Below are positions 12,868 through 25,514 of a stretch of DNA of 64,000 nt, piece by piece. The stretch is from Sycobia sp. Sy_11 (Eukaryota; Arthropoda; Insecta; Hymenoptera; Epichrysomallidae): contig JACCIC010000004.1 in assembly GCA_018907035.1 (NCBI GenBank), positions 8,353,501 to 8,417,500 on the forward strand. Reading direction: 5' to 3'. Under the pieces are notes generated by a model that saw only the letters and a program-made list of their open reading frames with translations, searched no databases and was not told the origin of the DNA. Positions within the stretch are counted from its first letter, which is position 1. Each line of letters opens with the position of its first letter. A program made the translations under genes and the position numbers.

Positions 12868-14298
12868 TTCATTTAAAAGAAGCTCAGCGCGGGCGGGTGT
12901 GTAAAAGATACACACTAAAAATTCCACAGTTTCAGCGTAATTGCCGAGCCTGCACGAAGAGAAAAACATACGAGAAGAAAATTTTTTTTCCTTTTTTCCT
13001 TGTATATAAAATGTATATAATCAGACTCGGCAGCTTTTCCTGGTGTATATATATACTACCTATTGCCGATATTGTGCACGGCGTAAATCGACGAAATCAC
13101 CGTATATAGGCGTATAATATTAGATAAAGTCCGCGCGCCGCCTGCTGATATACAGCGCACGTTTTCTATATATGTTTATAGCTTGTAGACCGTATTACCA
13201 TACCTGCATATTTTAGAATTATGCATGTATTAGCTAGAAAACGTGCCGCGCTCAAACTGGCATAAACGCGCGCCACTCGTACACATTTATACAGTAACGT
13301 TGGAAGAATAGAAAAAATTTTGCACTCGCGCTGAAAGAAAAATTTTGTACCCAACATAGCTTGCGACAGATTCGGCGCATTATAGAATAATATTTACCGT
13401 TCTTATATAAATAAGCGACCACGTCGTGGAGAGAGAGATAACTTTTTCTTTTTTTTTTTATTCGAACGCCTAAAACAAAATTACATATTCGTTCGAGTAT
13501 AGTATGCCTGCGCGTGCGCGTTAAATTTTTTGATCGACTTGTTGCACACGCGCGCGCGCACATCTGTATAACAAACTTAAAATACAAAAGTCTTCCGTTC
13601 ATGCTCGAGCGCGACATTTTACCCGGTAATAATTAAGAAACTGTAAACAAGCGCCCGACTGAGTTTTCGGTCGCGCTGCGCATTAAACGTACGATGCAAT
13701 TATTAATCAATAACGTGCATAACGACCTATCGTAAAACGTGACCGATCGCTGGCACGATTACACATGCACGTATAGCATACTCATGATATACATATATAT
13801 ATATATATAAATTTTCTATTTAATTCGTTCTTTAAAAAATATTTCTATGTTTTGGAGAAATAATCTCGGAATTACGGATGAGCTTTTATCAGAAAACCCA
13901 GAAATCCAGGGAGGACAAAAAACAACTACGACGATGACGACGAAACAAGCAAGAACGACAACTACGGTATTACGCCCATTTCTCGCGAATTCGCAAAATC
14001 CGCAATGAGAACGAATGCAACGCCAACTTACACACACACACACACACACACGCGCGCGCGCAGCAACACGTTCGCTGTTGATCAATATAATATCGCCAAT
14101 GCCAAGAATAATGAGAAAAAATTCGAAGACTCTTTTGAAGTAATCCGAAAGTGCGATATTATCGAATGAATACCGAAATAAGGAGGTTGCCTAACCCAGA
14201 ACAGAAAAATAAATAAACAGAGGACAGCTGAATAGCTGCGGCTTGAATTTAAGGCATTTATAAAAACGTACACGGGTCTAAGTATAAGATACTCGTGC

Positions 14299-14355
<57 letters not shown>

Positions 14356-14514
14356 CACACACACACTCTAACCCTCCGTAAGTACGCTATATTTAACATA
14401 CGTTCTATACCTATATATAAGCAAGCTACGTAAGAGCACTTATAGGAGGGCCACTAATTACAAGTAGCAAGTTCTAAGCCGGATTACTAAGTGTACACTA
14501 ATCTTGTGTACAAG

Positions 14515-14570
<56 letters not shown>

Positions 14571-16234
14571 GAGAAAGCCCCCGGGCCGAGCGCAAATGCC
14601 ACCGCGGCCTAGTTTGCATCTGCATTCGTATACCACGTATGTATCGTATATACGGTATATCTGCCCCGTATGCAATTCAGTCTACACTGTGTCAAGTTCT
14701 TTTTTACGAGGCAGAGCGACGCGTGGATCATGGTTATAGAAAAAATATGGCTTTCGGCCAAAGAAGCTCGTCCGCCTTTCGCGCGTTTTGTTGGCGAGCT
14801 TTAAAAAGAAAGAAAAAAAGAAAGAAAAAAAGAGAAAAAAAAACGTCCATCGAGCCGAGAATTGTGCTGTATAAAAACAAAAGAAAAGTTTCCTATTGAG
14901 AAAGAAGAAAAAACCATTGAAGAGCAAGCAATGTTTGAAGATAAATTTAATTACGGCTAGAGACCGTGAGACTTGATTTTATACACGATGGCGGCGGGGG
15001 GGGGGGTCAACGTGTCGATTTCAAATACGTGACCTCGTATCTGACAGTTGGGCAGCAGATTCTATTACTATTATAAGCGAATGCAATTTCAGAATAATGA
15101 AATTTTATCGTACATAGACGTCAATGCGTAACACTGATGTTTTTGGATACGATGATAATTCGAGGTCGTCGTTAAAAGTGCTTACGGTTTCAGAAAAAAC
15201 AAAGACGAAAACGAAAAAATTCCCGTTTTAATAAGCATGCCCATTCATAATTATTCAAATCGAAATATCCAATGTTTTGTTCATTTTTACAAAATTACCT
15301 GTATAGATTATTCGACTTTCTTTTGCTTTTAATCGTGCACGAGAAATATTTTATGCCGTACATGTATACATGCACGTGGTGTACAGAATACGCGCAACAA
15401 AGGAGTCGCATGCGATCGCGTCTGTACAATATTGTTTATAGATATAAAAAAAAAAAAAAAAAAACGACGTGGTTTTATCGAGCAGCCGCGCGCGTTTCGC
15501 TTCTACTCCACATTGCCAAAGTCCTCCGATGGCTCGCTTCACACTTTTATAACACGTTGCGCCACTGTATCACGCCCTCGCATCCGTGATAAATAAATAA
15601 ATATATATATAGACAGCGACAAACAAACGCAACGACGTCAGCCACAGCCGCGATGCGCGACGATTTAATTTCTACTACATAATATGTACAATATAATATT
15701 TATAGTTATTAAGAGATATTTTCGTCGACTTGCGGAGAGCTAAGAACACTGAAAATACACGCGCGCGCGCACTCCCGCCGATTACAATAATATGAGTCGC
15801 GATGGCAAACTTATCGTATAATATATCAGCTGCGCACTCGCCAGATCCATTATGTATATATATATATATACATACATACATACACGAACACTGGCACATA
15901 AAGTCGCTGTCGCGCGCGCATCATCAGCTGCTCAAACAAATTAAATGCGCGCATCAACGCGTCGATCTACATTCCACACGTACACGTGCATTCACGCTAT
16001 ATATATATATATATATAAGAAATGTATACCTACTTAACGAGACCACGTTAAGCCGTCTGCAATATAGGATATAGAAGATAAGAGCTAGGATAGAATGGTA
16101 TTATTATTATAATTATTACACATACGTAATGCATTTGACTCGAACGACGGTGTCATAAAAGTGTCTGGAGAAAGTGGCCAAGTGTATTATGAAGAGTGCA
16201 CGATGCACATTGGACTTCTGATTAAACGGGAAAG

Positions 16235-16317
<83 letters not shown>

Positions 16318-16891
16318 GGGAAGTAAGGAAGAAGAAAAAAGCGAGGAAAAAATCTGAGGATAACTGCAGGAGAGTGGTATTATGTATAAGAATAGAGTGG
16401 ACGTTGCTATAAACGCCGGCTACTGTTTCTCTTTCTCTTTCTCCGCTTTCGACTACCAGCAATTCGTCGCTGCTCCCGTTTCCTTTGTTTTCTAAATTTC
16501 ACGATAAGCGTATATTTATTGACACATACATACACGTGGCTCGCTTATGTGTAGAATATATATATAGACATGCTCTTATCGCACCGACATTCAATCTTTC
16601 GAGTAGAAAGGGGCGAAGAGGGGGGTGGAGGCGATCCGTCACTCGCCTGGACAGCATGACTGATGGAATAACCCTCCCTCCCCCGATGCGCGCGTATATA
16701 ACAGAAACATGTGCTACTGCTGCACGGAATGCCAGTGCTGTGTTTCGCCTTCTTCTCCCACTCATCCCCCTCCAAAGAACCAACACCGTGGATGTCGCGA
16801 CCCCGATGAGTTTTTCTCGATGCTTTTGCGAGCAGGATTTGAGATGGAAAGGAGGCGATGCGAAGTATAGGGCATGCACGCGCGCGTGTGG

Positions 16892-16945
<54 letters not shown>

Positions 16946-17732
16946 CCCAGTTCTCTTTTCGACGTACGGTCGAATGTGCAGCAAGGAAAGCTTGCCGCAG
17001 TTGAAGTGTAAGTGGGGCCAGTCGTGAAACATGTGCGTCGTGTCGCTGGTATGGGAGCTGTACAAATGCCAATGGATGTCTATTTTTAAAATACCAAATG
17101 CGCGTATAATATATTAGATTTGATATATATATATATATATTAACAACACGGCCCTTCAAGTCTCCACTCACGCGTAACGGATTGGAAATCCGAATGTGTA
17201 AGTCCATCAGAAGCGGTGATGAGAGAGGGGTGGCTAATACTGGTGATTAATACCGTAGACACGAGAGATCGCCCGTGAGTTGACATTACATAAAATATAA
17301 ATTACTCCTTCGATAATTCTCTAATACCAAAGTACGAAAAACATTGGTTTTGCATACGGCGAATTTTCGTAATTTTTTTTTTATGTAGATCATATATTAA
17401 ATGTTCATCAGAAAACGACCTCTTAACGCACAATCGCGATAGTTTCTATATATATTTTAAATTAATATGAACAATTAAAGCCTTGAACATAAAAGAGCGC
17501 GAGGTGCGAATATTATGCAATACAAAATTGACCGAAGAATTAACGTGAACACATCTATAACTACGTAATGCGCGCAATTATATAAAAATCGCGTTCCATT
17601 TTTTGCTCGTTATATATATTTATATGTAGATAGTTTATCTTTTTCTCTCTTGTTTCACCGCGCTTATCGTCACCACAATGCTCTATCTATATCAAAGACC
17701 TGCGTGCCCGTCGATTATTCGTTAATACGTGT

Positions 17733-17773
<41 letters not shown>

Positions 17774-18429
17774 CGGAGATGGAGAGAGATAACCTCAATA
17801 AGATGCCATCTTGCTGTTAATACAATATCACTACACTACATAGACGTTGATGTAATACTCCGGTTTAGCAAAGATTTTTCTGTTTCATTTCATGCGTTCG
17901 GACAAGTAGCTGTCGATTTTTTTCAGCTATATATAGAACAGTAATAAATTTGATACACACGCTTCAATTTAAATATATGCATCTACATTTCGAACGTATG
18001 CGCGAAACTGCAATAGTTCACATGTATGTACCAGGAAACAACCGACGGTTGCACTTCTTAGAAATCCGACGAGCAAGCGAAAATTCGGCGTTTGCTCGCG
18101 GAGAATGGCTTCCCCTATACACTTTCTGCGAGCAACACCGCGATCCACATATTACAGGCCTGTTTAAACAAAATTTTTTAATTTCCATTTCATATTCTAA
18201 CAATCTAAAGAGTTGAAAATTCTTGTCCGTTTAGTATTTATATGTTTACATTTTATTTATTAAATGCACGAGTGCGTGAAATTTTATTCCTTAACAAAAG
18301 GGGGACTCTAAATTAATACTATACTGACTGTGCAAGAAGAACGAAAGAAAAAAATTTTTTTTAACTGGAATTCCGCGCACGCAAAACGAACGTTTTTACC
18401 GTCCGAAGGTCACGCGCGTATGTATGCGC

Positions 18430-18484
<55 letters not shown>

Positions 18485-19339
18485 GATTGATTCCGCGGCG
18501 TCATGCGCGCACAAAGTGCTCGGCGATAATACATACGGCGTTATATAGCCGTCTCGTAAAAATGGAGAGGGGGCATGCTAATCGGATTTTCGCATATATA
18601 TGTATATTATACACATGTAGCCGCGTACAACACAGCGGTACAGCAGAAAGAGCGACTTTTTTGTTCAGCCGTAGCTAATGCGTGGAATTTCATATGGCAT
18701 GGACGTGCACTCCCGCGAACGCGCGCGCGCGCGCACACACACACAGACACACACGCGCGCGCGCGCACCAAATTAATATTTAGAAAGCGAGCGGAGGGAT
18801 TTCAGCGTTTTCGTCTCATTTCATTTTTATGTCGTCTTTTACATTTAATAAATTTTTGCTAGGAACAATCTCCGGAACGAAGAAACAACGAATAATTAAT
18901 TTCTATAATCACCCGGCGCAGTATGTCTGTTATAAGATCTGTCGAAACTGCGAGTGAGGTTAAAGAACGCGGCTAAAAGTGCGAGACTGTCGAGAGAAAG
19001 AGAATATCGATGCACATTACATAGTTATATTTTCTTACCCTGATTAATTCACTCTTCTTGCCGACAGGCTTTTGCGGAAGTTTTTCTTTTTACACTCTGT
19101 TTTCGATCTCTCATAAGCGTGCATGCATCGATCCATGCGCCTATATAGGTAAGTATATATATAACCTGACCGGGATCACATGTTAACTGTATAATATATC
19201 GCTCGACCGAAGTCTAGTCGACTGGCACTGAGCGCAGGCGCGTCGAGAGCCTACACCGCCGGGGATCTTCGGAGGGGGAAAAGGGGAGCAAAGGAAGGAC
19301 TAGAACCCATGGTAAGGCGAATATACGGAGAAGCGAAGG

Positions 19340-19392
<53 letters not shown>

Positions 19393-19691
19393 TGAAGCGA
19401 TTACACTTTTTCCACGAGTTTTATATAACGGGAGCCACGACTGTAAAGAGGGGACCGGGGACGCGCGCTCAGACGCAGACGTCGCGCTGTCTTTTGGAGT
19501 TCTCTTTTGTGTGTCAAGCGCGATATATATTTGCTCGAGTATTCTTCTGAATTATCTCGGGCGTCCCTTTTGTATTCATTCTACCCCCCCTCCCGCCCCG
19601 CAAACCCCCGTCTGTTTGTCTGGCATTTGAACGTTGTCGCTTGGCGTTAAGCAGGATTGTGCCACCTTTTTGGCTGTCGTTAACGTTAATA

Positions 19692-19737
<46 letters not shown>

Positions 19738-20643
19738 GAGGGGAGGGGGAGAGAGAGAGAGAGAGAACGAGAGAGAGAAGGATGGAATGTAAAGACGAAA
19801 CCAACGTTCGAGTATTTTGAACTAAGAAAACGGCGATATTGGCAACTTCTCGGATTTTAATCGAGCGTATCGACTTTCTCCGCGAGCCTAATAAATTTTT
19901 TGCAAAAACCGGTCATTTTGATTATTACAAGTAACATAAGAATAAAAAAAACCAAACATCGGACAAAGTTTTATTTTCAATATGCATATGTGTGTCTACG
20001 TAAAGAAAATAAGGTGCAAAAAGAGAAAAACAATAAAGAGAGCCTCGTCGGTGCGTTTCCGCACACGCTCAAAGCCCCCCCCCCCCGCGCGCCCAACGCC
20101 CAAAGACGACGACGAGAGAGCCCGAGATGGCGCGCAGACGGCGTAACAGAGCAAAAGAGACGGGCAGAGCGAGAGACAACCGAGAGAAGTAACGAGAAGC
20201 TGCCGTTGCAGCTGCTGACTTTGCAGAGACGGGGGAGGAGGAGGAGGAGGAGCGAGTACGAGAGAGCGAGACAGCCAAGAAATCCGTCCGTGTCGTCGCC
20301 TCCTCCCGAGCCATCCTCTCCTCGCCCCATCGTATTACGTGCGAATAAGCGCGCTGCACATTCAGCCGTCAGAAATACACCCGTGTGTATGTACGCGTAA
20401 ATGCGCGCGGGCGCGTGTGTATATACACACACACACACACGTAATGTACACGCACGCGAGGAGTGCACTGGCGTTCGTCCATGTCCGACGCGCGCTATAT
20501 AACCGATGCAGCGTCAGCGAAAGGGGAACGCTTTGCTGACCTCCGCGCGCGTGCATGACGTTGCCTCGCACGCTACTGTATGCAGCAGTTCCCCTCCCCC
20601 TCTCCCTCCTTTGCCCCTTCTTTCCCTGTGTATATCTATGTAT

Positions 20644-20675
<32 letters not shown>

Positions 20676-20678
20676 GCG

Positions 20679-20736
<58 letters not shown>

Positions 20737-20803
20737 CGTGCTCGATGCTTGGAAAGCCGCCCGCACGCTTTGAAATCGTTTATCATGTGTCGCGCGCGCT
20801 GGC

Positions 20804-20834
<31 letters not shown>

Positions 20835-21686
20835 AGCGTATGTATACGTAAGAGACAGCGCTGCACCCATTGCTACACATGTGTACGTATAAACGTATAA
20901 TACGGCGCGGAGAACGCACGTGATGGTGTATAAATGTACATGAATATATTAGCGTATAGTTAGATAACCGCCCGGGACCGGCGATTAACGCTTTCTTTTT
21001 TTTTTCTAGGTTAAAAGCCGTGGGAGGCTGATGGATTGGATCGTGGGGGCGCGAGGTTTTAGAGTGTCGATTGGAAGGGAACCCTTTGGGCTATGTGGAT
21101 AATAATGATCTTGTCGGGCAAGATCGCCATATCTTCGTATATACATAATATATATATATATATATATACTATGAAGAGATAGCTATGTATTCGCACGCTA
21201 ATAAGGCAGGATTGTATTTTACATAGTATTAATGCTCTTTACAATTTATCGTTCTTTCTTCCTTCAATGCGATTTGTATGTCGAATTTTATTAACACGTA
21301 GGTCATGTATCATCACTATTCAAGCATTAGTCAAAAGTGCCGACCACGTCAAATCATTACAATAAGAACGCGCCAATTGCTTACGTCGCAATCTCCATAC
21401 GGCACATCAGTCGAGGTATACAGGAAAAATTCGTCGAAAGACGCCCAATTCCTGTGGTACAGTTGTGAAAGAAAAGGGGGCACTGGGAATTACGGCCCGA
21501 TTACAAAGAGCAAGGCGCGCGAATTATTACAATGTGCGCGCGTGCGCGGAGAAAAGAACGAAAGAGGATATACGTATAATAATATTATAAACAGCCGTAG
21601 GGAGCCGTCGTCGATGACGTCCGACGCCCGCCGGTGCGAACGCACTGCATCGCGCCTTCTGGGAAACCGGGGGATTCTATTCCCGA

Positions 21687-21749
<63 letters not shown>

Positions 21750-24700
21750 CCAGATCCACGATAAAAGTGGGATAAAAATTGTTTAAAAACAAATAACTCG
21801 TTCGCCAAGGATGCGACATATAACGGCATATGTATGTATATTATGTATTTACTCAAGGCTTTTCTCCGTTCGACATTTTTCTCCTTTTCGGATATTGTCT
21901 GGAATATTTCCTCGGCACTGAATACGCAGCACAAGATAAAACATCCGATAAAAAGACGAGTCTAAAAAAAACTCTTGCTTTATCGAGAGACACTATGCTT
22001 ATGCTTCATCTTACGTAAAGCAGTTATTACAATTATAATTTTTTTGTTTTTTTTTTTTGGTAAAACGATTATTCGCAGGAATATAGTGCATCGGTTATGT
22101 GTAGGTAATAGTAAATGTTTGAGGTAATGGTTACAGGTCCCAAAATTGTCCGTTTTTTTTACAAATGTTAACCATTTTTTGAGAAAAGAATATTTTTCTA
22201 ACATATAACCGGATTATTGCAATAAATAATTGTAATGTTTAAATATATTGTTTTAGAAAATAGTGATATTTCAAGGAGAAAAACGATTGAACCGACAATA
22301 ATTCGATTTTACATATGCATCTTACAGAATTCGGCGTTTTCTTGTGATTACATTTCTAAATTATAAAATTTCTGAGAGTTGCATACACGAAAAAAAGCAT
22401 CACAATTTCATTATTTATCCATTATTTGAATTACGTACTGGAATTGATTTTTGCTTGATAAAAAGCGAAGTAGATTGTCATTGCCATTCACGAATACACC
22501 TCATTTAGAAAATAGGCAATTTTTGAATCTCAATAGAAAATAAAATCAGTGCTACAGAAAAAGGCCATAAAATAACGCTAACTTATCTCTGGGATTCGAG
22601 AATTGCTAATATAGAATTTAACTTATTTCCGATTTTACATACATATGCATATTCACACATAAATAATCGCAGAGACTTTGTACGAGGGCTGAAAAAACCA
22701 TGGCAAATGGCGCCGATGCAAAATATCAGGCTATTTTATAATACGAAGCTCTTTCGCGTATTTCTGCATCTAAACACGAATGTGAATGTCTGTCTGTTTG
22801 TCTGTCCGTCTGTCTGCTTGTCCGTGTGTGCGTGCGCGCACCGAACTCTGATACGTACGTGAGAGATTACGGCACGCGTGATTCACGGCTGAGGTTCATA
22901 ATCATTAGCGCGCTCTATAACGCCGCGGTATCGGGCGAGCTGCTCTTTGCGTTGCATAAAATTTTTGAGACGTTACGCGAACAACGCCGCATATGTACCG
23001 GTGACCTAGTGTAAACATATACAGTAAACACCAACCGAGAGATGGGGGCTACGGCAGAGAAGGAAACTTCGGTTTTGTGCCACCGCACGTGGCAGAGGAG
23101 CGCGCGCTTAATTTCAGAGAAAGTTTTTTAACGAAATTTTCCGGTAGCGCTGAATCAGCAAAAGGTCAGAGCTGTCTTGATAACGGGAGGGAGAAAAAGT
23201 GGAGAGAGAGAGAGAGAGAGAAGAAATGAAGGAGAACGACGAGAGAGATTGGGGATCGCGACGACAAGAAGGATAAATGCAGAAGGGGGAGAGACTTTTT
23301 GTTCCAACAGAGAAGGTATAATTAACTAACGCAATTAATCACTCTGGTGAAGATGGTGGTATCGTCACACTCCTCTGCAAAATGATAAAGGCGAACTTCC
23401 CCCATCTCCCCGTAAAATTTTCATCGGCCGTCGACGTCGCCGGCCTAACTTCTCCGCTTGTCGTTTAAATTTACTCCTTTCCGATTCAAAAAATTTCCTA
23501 TATCGTATAATTACGAGGGGAGGGGAGGAGGACCCCCGTCGGTTAATTTAAGCTTCGACTTTCCATTTGTTCCTGTGGATAATTTAAACGTGCGCGCATT
23601 ATCGATTATATCTCTTTTTGCCACATTGTTCGCGACATCGCGGATTCATGGACATCTTGATTTGACGGAAAAGAAAATTTTGCAACTTATTGACAATCCG
23701 CTAAAATCTGAAAGTGTCGTTATGCTCGTGTAATATGCGCATGTTAAATTGAAAACAAAACAAAAATTTATTTGAAACACCCGATGAATACTACAATGTA
23801 ATTCATTGGAATTTATGAAATGCTTTTTCTAATGCTTTAAAAAAAAAATCCGTTTTTTGCTTTGTCAATGGAATCCGGGACAAAAAGACGCGTCATAACA
23901 GACACATAAAGCCGGACACGAGCGCTTCGTGCGATCGATCGAGTTTCTTTCCCCTTTTTTCCTCTTTCTTATCGACGTTTATTGCGAGGTGGTTTATTGA
24001 CACACCAGGTATATACATGTATATATAACGTGCTTGGTTTCGTCCTATCTAATCGACATCGCGAGGTATCCGCGCACTTCCTGCGCTCTCGTCGTCGTTG
24101 CGCGCACGCGCAACTCCGCTCGTCGCGCAATTCGTCTTATAACGAATTCACGATATATAGCCGATCGCGCCTCATTAATCTTTCGGTTTTTCGCGAAAGA
24201 GAACGGACTCTATGAGCAGAAAGTTCGTCTGGAATTTTTTTTAAACGTGTCCGTAATTAATAGGCAGGCGAATTTACGGGAGAAAAGGCAGGAAATTTAT
24301 CATCGACTTTTACATAATGCGAATATGAATAAATGAATCTTGTCGCTTTAGAAAATCCGCGTTTCGTCTAACGGCCATCACATCTACTTGGCAACGTTTT
24401 ATACATTTTCGTTGTCGGAATCTTTAATACACAAGTAAATAATATACAGAATATATTGAAAATTTTTAAGAACGATTGATTTTTCTTCTCTCGCTGAGTC
24501 TTCAAATTTTTCGTAAACAAAAATCGTCAGCGCAGTCTATAAATATAAGATATTTATAAAAAATTGATAAAAGTAAGAGAATTTAAAGCAAATAGCGATA
24601 AAGTGATAAAAAAAGCTCTCGTTTCACTGCACAGTACAGCTGCGTGTATATATATATACACAAAAAAAATTCGTGGCTAAGTTTTTCCAGCCGACTTATA

Positions 24701-25205
24701 TATCTGCCGATGGCTAAACGGTAAAACGAAGCCGGAATTCCACGGACACGGCGCATCAATTTGCATTGGGTATTCCAGTCGCGGTCTACCTACTCCCCCC
24801 GCACCCGCGGATCGAATCGCCGCGCCGTCGCCGTCGCCAGCGGCGAATTTCCCTCGCCACCTTGCATACGTGCGCTATACGTGTGTAACGTGCATGGCGG
24901 TGTGGAGTGATTAAGGGGGGTGGGGAAATCCCACGGTGGTGCTGCACAGAGCACTGCACACTCTGCCCGGGCCGTCATACCCGGGATTTTTTGTCGAAGG
25001 TGCGCGAGGCTGGAAAAGCGCGCGAATCCTCCACCTTTATCTCGGTTCGCGCGGGACGTATTCTGATTGATTGCCCCCCCCCCTCCGGCCACACACTACT
25101 CACCGCCCCGACGAAGCGAAACGGTACAATCCCCGCGTTTCCCCTCCCGCTGCTGCTGCTACATCCGCCCACGAGAGAACGTCGGCGTGATAAATCGACG
25201 GCTAC

Positions 25206-25272
<67 letters not shown>

Positions 25273-25478
25273 TACATATATACACTAGCGTCCGCGTGTC
25301 TATATATAGAACGGCGGATTCGAAGTGGAGGGGCTCTCTAACCTTAAAAAAAAAATCACGCTTCCTCGAGCATATTATATGCTAATCGTCCCTAAAGAGA
25401 GGGAGACTATTTTTTTCAGCCCCCGCGGTAATAACACCGGGACGTGGCTCGGAGCGCTTATGAAAAGTGTCTCGGAGA

Positions 25479-25514
<36 letters not shown>

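Noticed and set aside
16161..17207. Several overlapping open frames on both strands
   Set aside because: They consist largely of translated (AG)n and (TG)n tracts (Arg-Glu, Ser-Leu, Thr-His, Cys-Val runs).
19205..19320. GC-rich stretch ending CATGGTAAGG, considered as a first exon with donor on the plus strand
   Set aside because: No promoter elements, no downstream exon and only a single ATG|GTAAGG match. Support is too thin.
21305..21688. Plus-strand frame whose translation looks fairly protein-like before an (AT)n tract
   Set aside because: No recognisable domain, no splice sites that extend it, and it runs directly into a Tyr-Ile repeat.
22680..22700. TACGAGGGCTG, reminiscent of some mariner terminal repeats
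   Set aside because: Only about ten bases match from memory. No partner inverted repeat, TA duplication or transposase remnant was seen.
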